DNA of 5,624 bases from Gammaproteobacteria bacterium (lineage in GTDB: Bacteria > Pseudomonadota > Gammaproteobacteria > Pseudomonadales > Azotimanducaceae), in contig JAPUJX010000027.1 in NCBI GenBank assembly GCA_027295975.1, forward strand, positions 1 to 5,624. Reading direction: 5' to 3'. Of the stretch, positions 1 through 4,530 are shown piece by piece. How positions within the stretch are numbered: the stretch's first letter is position 1; every line of letters begins with the position of its first letter. Position numbers and translations under genes: made by a program. The notes under the pieces were generated by a model. That model did no database searches and was not told the DNA's origin. It worked only from the letters and a program-made list of their open reading frames with translations.

Positions 1-1169
1 GAAACGATGGGATGCGCGGCCATGATGACTTCATTGGTTTTGCTGATACTGCGTCGAAGGGCGATCGGGTCTCCAGACAGCGAGGAGGCGATCGCTGCAT
101 CCGCGGTCGCTTCGGCGTCCTCGGGTTGGCTGCGGCTCGGCTGCCACTCCTCACCCGTGGTCAGGCGGTGAATGAGCGGTCTCACCGATTCGAACCAGGA
201 GCGTAACACTTTGATTCCGGCTTCCGGTGCCGATGCTGCATCTCCGGCGCGGGTGCTGTTATCCAGAATCGTACCCGTTTCCGCCCTGACCCGGTTTTGA
301 GCGTCGATTACCAGAATACGGGCACCGGAATATCCGAGACCCTGGATGATGTTCAACAACTCGGGTGAACGAAGAACGACGAGATTGAAACTTTCTTTGC
401 CCGCGGTCGGCAACGTTTGTGTCGTTGCGCGAATCTCGCGATTTTCTGCATCGTCGACATCCACGAAGTCGAGGCCGAATCCGCGCGAAGAGCCGAGGTA
501 GTCCAGGGGCATGCGAAATTCCAGAAGATAACCGTCGTCCGTCTCCTCCACGAAACCTTGAATGTTGTTGTCGGGCGTACCCGTTGCCGCAAATCGCCAG
601 TCTGCGTCCATCTGATACGCGGTTACCACACCCGGCTCTGGCAGCGTGAGGTTGATGCGCCCATCTTCGCCGTCGGCTCGAATGAAACTGAGCCTGACAT
701 GATCCGCGTTATCCAGCCGCAGATATTCGGGGTCGCGGTACACGTGGTGTGCATCGATGATGTTCATGTGCACGTACAGTTGCCCGCCGCGCTCCCCGAG
801 CAACAATGAAAAGTCGGCGTCCGAGGTACCGGATTCGCTACCAAAAGAGAGGATCGCATCGGCGAGTCCCTCGCCCCAGTCCTCGACCTTACCGTCGAGC
901 CGGACGTTACCCTGCAAAGGGTGGGCGTACAGGGATTCGTAATTTTCGATCGTGACGGGAAGATCGTTGAACAGATCCTCGCGTCCGTTGAACAGGGTCG
1001 AGATGCCCCGGGCGGTCAGGAGTTGGGCGTTCGATTGTCCCAGAATCAGCAGACGTTCCATCTCCACGAGTTGCCGGTAACTGAACCAGGGTACGATCAG
1101 CAGCATTAAGCCAAGCAACATCAGCTTGGTGCCGAGGCGTGGGCCGGAGATGCGCCTGAATAGTTTCAT
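1..1169 (-). CDS. pdsS: PdsS-like sensor histidine kinase of the proteobacterial dedicated sortase system, N-terminal part (3' end outside window)
   Basis: This frame stays open for 389 codons from the ATG at 1169 to the left edge. Only the sensor half is visible; HAMP, HisKA and HATPase domains would lie beyond the edge. Residues about 14-31 form a transmembrane helix (TKLMLLGLMLLIVPWFSY) after a short basic N-terminus, and a motif like VEMERLLILGQ follows. Residues about 89-240 read like a CBM9/DOMON-type beta-sandwich: a VRLDGKVEDWGE opening, LYVHMNIID, then LDNADHVRLSF. A low-complexity acidic/Ala-rich stretch follows near the edge. The gene lies 33 bp downstream of pdsR on the same strand, so they are probably one operon. 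No Shine-Dalgarno is visible before this ATG, so coupling to pdsR translation is likely. From memory, family members are near 700 residues, so about half is missing. The assignment rests on the partner regulator, the N-terminal pattern and the periplasmic domain. A generic envelope-sensing kinase is the alternative. Confidence 0.82.
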   Translation of the reverse strand, partial: MKLFRRISGPRLGTKLMLLGLMLLIVPWFSYRQLVEMERLLILGQSNAQLLTARGISTLFNGREDLFNDLPVTIENYESLYAHPLQGNVRLDGKVEDWGEGLADAILSFGSESGTSDADFSLLLGERGGQLYVHMNIIDAHHVYRDPEYLRLDNADHVRLSFIRADGEDGRINLTLPEPGVVTAYQMDADWRFAATGTPDNNIQGFVEETDDGYLLEFRMPLDYLGSSRGFGLDFVDVDDAENREIRATTQTLPTAGKESFNLVVLRSPELLNIIQGLGYSGARILVIDAQNRVRAETGTILDNSTRAGDAASAPEAGIKVLRSWFESVRPLIHRLTTGEEWQPSRSQPEDAEATADAAIASSLSGDPIALRRSISKTNEVIMAAHPIV

Positions 1170-1202
1170 GGCGTGCGGCTGCAGAGGAGGAGGGCTCGCT
1201 CT

Positions 1203-1910
1203 TTACAACTGATCCGTGGACCAGCGGTAGCCGAAGCCGTATTCACTCTTGATCGAGGAGAAATCTTCATCGACTTTCTCGAATTTTTTGCGGATATTCC
1301 GCATATGAGTGTTGATGGTGTTGTTGGTCACGAGGCTTTGCATGGTTGCGTTCATGAACGTCTCGTAGCTGACAGCGTGCCCGGGCATACGCACGAGTTT
1401 CGCGAGCATGCGGAACTCCGTTCCCGAAAGATCTATGCGGTGTCCTTTCCAGGAAATCAACAGCGCATCCTGATCCAACATGAGATCGCCGACCCGTTTT
1501 GCGGTCGGGCTTTCCTTCTCCGCATTTTCCGCGCGAACTTCGTTGATGCGCAGCAACGAGGAGATCCGCTCCGCCAGGTAGTCGAGACTTATTGGTTTGG
1601 GCAGGTAGTCCCACGCTCCCAGACGCAGCCCCGAGATCTTGTCGATTTCGTTGATTCGTTCGGTTAGAAAGATGACCGGTAGTGACGGCGCTCTGGCGAG
1701 CAGGTCGCGACAGAGTTGAAACCCCGCGTCCACTTCTTCACCCAGAATAATGTCCAGGATGACCAGATCCGGTAATTCTCGATCAAAACCTTCCAGGGCT
1801 TCCTGGCGGCTCCCGTAGGCAGAAACCTGATAGCCTTTTTTGGTGATGGCGTCGGTGTAGTTGGCCCTCTGGTCCGGGTCATCCTCGACGATTGCAATGG
1901 TTTTAGCCAT
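1203..1910 (-). CDS. pdsR: PdsR-like OmpR/PhoB-family response regulator of the dedicated sortase system
   Basis: Complete 235-aa two-domain regulator. The receiver domain (about 1-120) has all the key residues: acidic pair D10/D11, phospho-acceptor D53 in LVILDIILG, T83 in VIFLTER, and K105 in YLPKPIS. The C-terminal winged helix (about 130-232) has the pre-recognition segment SGTEFRMLAKL, recognition helix TINTHMRNIRKKF and wing YGFGYRW, typical of Trans_reg_C. The IILGEEVDAGFQLC insertion after D53 and the overall pattern match what I know of the proteobacterial dedicated sortase regulator. The cognate kinase gene follows directly. In this family the pair is thought to control a class GN sortase and its single target protein. 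The ATG at 1910 gives the canonical MAKTIAIVEDD start. No Shine-Dalgarno precedes it, but a -10-like TAGAAT ends 6 nt upstream, so the mRNA may be leaderless. Response-regulator function is near certain; the pds assignment is strong but made by eye. Confidence 0.9.
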   Translation of the reverse strand: MAKTIAIVEDDPDQRANYTDAITKKGYQVSAYGSRQEALEGFDRELPDLVILDIILGEEVDAGFQLCRDLLARAPSLPVIFLTERINEIDKISGLRLGAWDYLPKPISLDYLAERISSLLRINEVRAENAEKESPTAKRVGDLMLDQDALLISWKGHRIDLSGTEFRMLAKLVRMPGHAVSYETFMNATMQSLVTNNTINTHMRNIRKKFEKVDEDFSSIKSEYGFGYRWSTDQL

Positions 1911-1916
1911 GGGCCA

Positions 1917-1922
1917 ATTCTA
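1917..1922 (-). promoter_or_regulatory. Candidate -10 box giving a leaderless pdsR transcript
   Basis: On the minus strand TAGAAT (5 of 6 matches to TATAAT) is followed by TGGCCC and then the pdsR ATG. A start site 6-7 nt downstream of this box would fall at or next to the initiation codon. No SD-like sequence exists between box and ATG. No good -35 lies at 16-18 bp; a TTGATC at 1945-1950 is 22 bp away, too far. The call rests on one hexamer and its position. Confidence 0.3.
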
Positions 1923-1953
1923 TAGAGTTTTGGTGGATCTTGACGATCAATTT

Positions 1954-1979
1954 TTGTTGCCCAACAACCTGTTTACAGG
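1954..1979. repeat. Two abutting perfect inverted repeats upstream of pdsR
   Basis: TTGTTG-CC-CAACAA (1954-1967) is immediately followed by CCTGT-TT-ACAGG (1968-1979); each is a perfect dyad around a 2-bp centre. They lie 44-69 bp upstream of the pdsR start codon and far from the divergent small gene. This is where an activator or repressor of pdsR would bind. A GTAAA element (minus strand) inside the second dyad recurs 18 bp farther upstream at 1990-1994. That these are operators is inference; neither matches a site I can name. Confidence 0.4.
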
Positions 1980-2072
1980 GAGGGGTGCTTTTACGTGAAC
2001 CATGCACGGTAAACGTTCCATCGTTTCTCCATGATACCTTCGCGTGACTCCAGTATTTGTGCATGCAACCTG

Positions 2073-2087
2073 CAGACAAAATGTCTG
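2073..2087. repeat. Perfect 6-3-6 inverted repeat upstream of the 59-aa ORF
   Basis: CAGACA-AAA-TGTCTG is a perfect dyad with a 3-bp centre. As RNA it could be extended by a G-U and a U-A pair to 2071-2089. It lies 36 bp upstream of the small ORF's ATG and its right arm overlaps the candidate -10 TGTAAT (2086-2091), the geometry of a repressor operator. An 8-bp palindrome TGCATGCA sits just before it at 2060-2067. The operator role is inferred. Confidence 0.4.
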
Positions 2088-2091
2088 TAAT
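2086..2091 (+). promoter_or_regulatory. Candidate -10 box for the 59-aa ORF
   Basis: TGTAAT differs from TATAAT at one base and would place a start near 2098, giving a 5' leader of about 26 nt containing the AGGTGG ribosome binding site. The -35 region at 17 bp (ATGCAA) is poor, so an activator or another promoter may be needed. Confidence 0.25.
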
Positions 2092-2113
2092 GGCCATCCG
2101 GCAAGGACTCTTT

Positions 2114-2119
2114 AGGTGG
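2114..2119 (+). promoter_or_regulatory. Ribosome binding site of the 59-aa ORF
   Basis: AGGTGG (5 of 6 matches to AGGAGG) ends 4 nt before the ATG at 2124. It is the main reason to accept this short reading frame as a gene and to fix its start. Confidence 0.6.
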
Positions 2120-2123
2120 CAAC

Positions 2124-2303
2124 ATGAAAGTATTTGTTCCGTTCAGCGAGGTGTTGATCGAACGGCTGGGCCTGAATATCGGCGACCTGGTGCCGTTCCG
2201 GCTGGAATACGAATGTTTGCGCCGCGAAGATCAAAACGATATCTCCGAAGTATCCCCAATCGTCGAGGCATCCACCTCCCTGCCAGCGGACTTGCACAGC
2301 TGA
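2124..2303 (+). CDS. Small hypothetical protein, 59 aa
   Basis: ATG at 2124 to TGA at 2301-2303, preceded by AGGTGG at good spacing. The product begins MKVFVPFSEVLIERLG, continues NIGDLVPFRLEYECLRR, and ends in a Ser/Ala/Pro-rich, acidic tail. It has no signal peptide, transmembrane helix or metal-binding motif (one Cys only), so it is probably a small cytosolic protein. The repeated VPF motif and the folded-looking first 35 residues followed by a disordered tail look like a real protein rather than random translation. It is divergent from pdsR and lies 107 bp upstream of pnuC on the same strand, so it may head the NAD-salvage transcript; no convincing terminator lies between. I do not recognise the family and assign no function. 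Competing frames over this stretch lack comparable start signals. Confidence 0.65.
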   Translation: MKVFVPFSEVLIERLGLNIGDLVPFRLEYECLRREDQNDISEVSPIVEASTSLPADLHS

Positions 2304-2401
2304 CCACCTCCCGGCACCCTGTCGTGGCGTGCCAACCCCAAGCGGCCTTTCCACTCATGTGTTGACGCCGCACTCATTCGTTTTTGGCAGAGCAAACGCA
2401 T

Positions 2402-2407
2402 GGAGAG
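2402..2407 (+). promoter_or_regulatory. Ribosome binding site deciding the pnuC start
   Basis: GGAGAG ends 3 nt before the TTG at 2411 (GGAG itself ends 5 nt before it). The alternative in-frame TTG at 2384 has no SD-like sequence upstream, so this element favours the shorter protein. Confidence 0.5.
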
Positions 2408-2410
2408 CCA

Positions 2411-3007
2411 TTGAGCGAATTAGTCGACGCCGCTTTGAACGTAGATCCCATCGAGTTGTTGGGACTTGTCTCGGGCCTCGTTTGCGTCTGGTTGTTGATC
2501 CGGCAGAATATCTGGACCTTTCCCATCGGCCTGGTATATGCCTTTGTTTCCGTAGTCGTGTTTACCCAGCAGCGTTTGTATGCGGATGTCCTGCTGAGCG
2601 TTTATTACGTGTTGATGAACGGATATGGATGGTACTACTGGATGTACGGCGGGAAACCCTCCGGGGAAGAGAATCTTCCCGTCAGCAGAATTTCGCCCGG
2701 CGCCGGTCTCGCGCTTCTGGTGATTGTCGCCGTTGCGACGGTGTTGATGGGATGGTTTTTCGATACTCAGACCGATGCAGACCTGGCGTACTGGGATAGC
2801 GCCACCACGACCATGAGTTTCGCGGCCATGTGGATGACTGCGCGCAAGTATATTGAAAACTGGATTGTCTGGCTGATTGTCGACGTCCTGCTCACGGCGA
2901 TCTATCTCTACAAGGGTATCGAACCCTACGCGCTGCTCTATTTCGTGTATCTCGCGATGGCGTTCATCGGGTGGAGAACATGGCGACAAACCATGGTACC
3001 AGCCTGA
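2411..3007 (+). CDS. pnuC: PnuC-family nicotinamide riboside transporter
   Basis: Inner-membrane facilitator for a vitamin-type nucleoside, most likely nicotinamide riboside, taken up and trapped by phosphorylation. The 198-aa product is almost wholly hydrophobic helices with short loops, fitting the seven-helix PnuC fold. Family landmarks: FPIGLVYAF (37-45), QRLYADVLLSVYY (54-66), NGYGWYYW (70-77) with the WxxW of the family, a short hydrophilic loop (80-96), then YWDSATTTMS (127-136) and TARKYIENW (143-151), closely matching the enterobacterial WDS...TRKYVENW segment. The start chosen is TTG 2411 because of the GGAGAG site; TTG 2384 would add 9 residues. The 3' end overlaps the next gene, a ribosylnicotinamide kinase, by 28 bp, which supports an NR substrate over the thiamine (PnuT) or riboflavin (PnuX) subtypes. 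No TPP- or FMN-riboswitch-like sequence precedes it. A TTGACG at 2362-2367 could be a -35 but has no good -10. Confidence 0.92.
   Translation: MSELVDAALNVDPIELLGLVSGLVCVWLLIRQNIWTFPIGLVYAFVSVVVFTQQRLYADVLLSVYYVLMNGYGWYYWMYGGKPSGEENLPVSRISPGAGLALLVIVAVATVLMGWFFDTQTDADLAYWDSATTTMSFAAMWMTARKYIENWIVWLIVDVLLTAIYLYKGIEPYALLYFVYLAMAFIGWRTWRQTMVPA
2973..2976 (+). promoter_or_regulatory. Ribosome binding site of the kinase gene, inside pnuC
   Basis: GGAG lies within the last codons of pnuC, 3 nt before the ATG at 2980. The spacing is tight, so reinitiation by ribosomes finishing pnuC is likely. A GTG at 2971 is an alternative start with no better signal. Confidence 0.4.
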
Positions 3008-3510
3008 TCGTCTGCCTCACCGGACCTGAATCGACGGGTAAGTCGACGTTGGCGGACGCGCTGGCGGGTGAGTTTGCGGCACCGCTGGTAGCCGAGGTGG
3101 CACGCGATTACCTCACCGGCAGAGATGGGTACGACGCCGCAGACGTCCTGGAGATCGCCCATCTTCAACTGGCGGCGGAGCAGGCGGTCATGGACGAAGG
3201 CCCGCCGCTGATGATCTGTGACACGGACCTGCTGGTTCTCCGAATATGGTGGGAGGAAAAATACGGCGTTCTGGATGCCTGGTTACGCGAAGCGTTATTG
3301 GAACGCGGTCACCGCTGCTATTTACTTGCCGCGCCCGATCTGCCCTGGGTACCGGATTCCCTCCGTGATGCCCCCCACGACAGAGAGCGGTTGTTTACCC
3401 GTTACCGGCAAACACTTGAAGAAGACGGTTTCCCCTATGTGGAAGTCCGCGGTCTCGGACAAAAACGAATCGATTCGGCGGCGGCCCAGATTCGGAAATG
3501 GTTGCGGTAA
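2980..3510 (+). CDS. NadR-type ribosylnicotinamide kinase, stand-alone (AAA_28-like P-loop protein)
   Basis: Predicted to phosphorylate nicotinamide riboside with ATP to give NMN in the cytosol, trapping what PnuC imports. The 176-aa protein has Walker A GPESTGKST (15-23), the EVARDYL segment (39-45) matching the GREYV region of NadR, a Walker B-like LMICDTDLL (77-85), and PWVPDSLRD...DRER (122-137), which closely parallels PWVADGLR...DR in the kinase domain of enteric NadR. It lacks the N-terminal helix-turn-helix and NMN adenylyltransferase domains of full NadR (about 400 aa). It should therefore make NMN only and rely on another adenylyltransferase for NAD. The start is ATG 2980, 28 bp inside pnuC, so the two genes are translationally coupled; GTG 2971 would add three residues. 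The symbol is left empty because single-domain members are variously named. A kinase for another PnuC-family substrate is possible but less likely. Confidence 0.85.
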   Translation: MATNHGTSLIVCLTGPESTGKSTLADALAGEFAAPLVAEVARDYLTGRDGYDAADVLEIAHLQLAAEQAVMDEGPPLMICDTDLLVLRIWWEEKYGVLDAWLREALLERGHRCYLLAAPDLPWVPDSLRDAPHDRERLFTRYRQTLEEDGFPYVEVRGLGQKRIDSAAAQIRKWLR

Positions 3511-3596
3511 CAGGCGGCGGGATCAAGAGCCTCGGAAGGTTCGGCTGCCGTTGAAATATGCACCGGGAGGCAAAACAGACCTGGGATCAAAACCGC

Positions 3597-4397
3597 TCAA
3601 AACTGCAGTAGTTTTTTCGCGGCGGTCTCCAGCTGGGTTTCGATCTCCTCTCGACGGTTGCCCCGCGAGGCTTGAGCGAATGCCCAGCTGTACTCCCTGA
3701 GCCAGAAAGCCGCCAGACACCCGCTTAGTCGTTCTTGAGTAACCCTGTCTGCCAGGTACCGCTCGCTGAGCGCGAGCAGCTCGGCATCCGCCATCTGGAG
3801 ACCCTGGTGTAACGTTACGAGGTCGAACAACGGATCGTTTACGCCGAGGAATTCCCAGTCCAATGTTACCCAGCAATCGCTCTTGCGTATGACGTTCCAG
3901 GGATTCAAGTCGTTGTGGCAGGTTGCGACGGCACCCAGCGGCCAGGTGAGGGTGTTTGTCAACTGCCTGGCTCGGGAATGGGGTAGGTCGCGGGCGAGAT
4001 ACACGGCCGAAAGTGCGATGGGGTCGTAGTTGCGATCGACCCGGGGCAGGTTGCCATGTAATCCAGCCAGATAGGACAGCAACTCATCGACGGTGGGTTT
4101 GTCATCGACCAGCAGGCGTCCTGATACCCACTCGGTAATCATCGCACCGTTATCTACATCCAGAGCGACGAGGGTGGGGGTAGGGACGGCATGTGCGGCG
4201 AGATAAAAAGCATGCTCTTGTTTCCAGTCCACGTATGGTTGGTCCCCGCCGGGTGTTCGCAGCACATAACTGTTGCCGCCCAACGAAAAGCGATAATTGG
4301 CGTTGGCAAAACCCCCCGGGAGATAATCGAAAGCCAGCTCCCGGGGGAGGTGCCAGTCAGGCATCATGCGACGGAGAATTTTCAGTGGTCTGGTCAT
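3597..4397 (-). CDS. Choline/ethanolamine/thiamine kinase-like phosphotransferase (APH fold)
   Basis: A 266-aa cytosolic small-molecule kinase of the protein-kinase-like APH/choline kinase superfamily. The glycine-rich loop is LPGGFANANYRF (26-37), followed by YVLRTP (44-49) in the nucleotide-binding lobe and MITEWVSGRLL (86-96) at the hinge. The catalytic loop CHNDLNPWNV gives H161, D163 and N168 (HxDxxxxN), and LDWEFLGVNDPLFDL gives D180 and D192. All catalytic positions are intact. The frame stays open upstream to 4712, but that extension is not protein-like, and ATG 4397 gives an N-terminus like the family. No good SD precedes it; an alternative is the ATG-ATG pair at codons 11-12. A perfect TTGACA at 4446-4451 may be a -35, but the -10 at 17 bp (GAGGTT) is poor. 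It is convergent with the NAD unit (86-bp gap). The substrate cannot be told: choline, ethanolamine and thiamine (ThiK/YcfN-like) are all possible. An aminoglycoside substrate is less likely. Confidence 0.85.
   Translation of the reverse strand: MTRPLKILRRMMPDWHLPRELAFDYLPGGFANANYRFSLGGNSYVLRTPGGDQPYVDWKQEHAFYLAAHAVPTPTLVALDVDNGAMITEWVSGRLLVDDKPTVDELLSYLAGLHGNLPRVDRNYDPIALSAVYLARDLPHSRARQLTNTLTWPLGAVATCHNDLNPWNVIRKSDCWVTLDWEFLGVNDPLFDLVTLHQGLQMADAELLALSERYLADRVTQERLSGCLAAFWLREYSWAFAQASRGNRREEIETQLETAAKKLLQF
4313..4347 (-). repeat. GC-rich perfect 10-bp inverted repeat (hairpin) in the 5' part of the phosphotransferase gene
   Basis: Arms CCCCCGGGAG (4313-4322) and CTCCCGGGGG (4338-4347) are perfectly complementary around a 15-nt loop. 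In the mRNA the stem begins about 50 nt after the start codon, and on the coding strand it is followed by GTTTTGCC. It covers the codons around residues 17-29. It has the shape of a terminator-like or translation-slowing stem, though the T run is only four long. Confidence 0.5.
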
Positions 4398-4516
4398 CGG
4401 GTGATTCGAGATTTTGCCCCATAACCTCCGAAATTGGACATATTTTGTCAACCGGGAATCTCTTTTTTCGCAAGGTGAGTTTCCGCCGCGCCATTCTTCC
4501 CGGGGTGTGCATCGGG

Positions 4517-4522
4517 TAGACT
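4517..4522 (+). promoter_or_regulatory. Candidate -10 box giving a leaderless VWA-gene transcript
   Basis: TAGACT is followed by 8 nt and the ATG at 4531, so transcription would begin within one or two bases of the start codon. There is no SD upstream; the only GGAGG lies inside the coding sequence after the ATG. The -35 position (TTCTTC, 17 bp upstream) is weak. This mirrors the pdsR start. Confidence 0.3.
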
Positions 4523-4530
4523 CGAACCCC

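Noticed and set aside
1173..1667. 164-codon open frame on the plus strand
   Set aside because: It lies antisense to the DNA-binding half of pdsR, which has intact family motifs; the plus-strand frame has no start signal or domain.
2313..2333. GGCAC...GTGCC inverted repeat after the 59-aa ORF as a terminator
   Set aside because: The stem is only 5 bp with an 11-nt loop and no T run follows, so it is not a credible intrinsic terminator.
2304..2410. TPP, FMN or NAD-related riboswitch upstream of pnuC
   Set aside because: No conserved riboswitch core is recognisable in the 107 bp available, and the region shows only weak pairing.
2420..2989. Long 189-codon open frame on the minus strand
   Set aside because: It is antisense to pnuC. 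Its translation is His/Gln/Asp-rich with no recognisable domain, while the plus strand shows clear PnuC motifs over the same bases.
3511..3596. Possible bidirectional terminator between the convergent kinase and phosphotransferase genes
   Set aside because: I found no stem longer than a few base pairs followed by a T run on either strand.
4423..4451. TTGACA-based promoter for the phosphotransferase gene
   Set aside because: The -35 hexamer is perfect, but no acceptable -10 occurs at 16-18 bp (GAGGTT at 17), so I do not list it as a feature.
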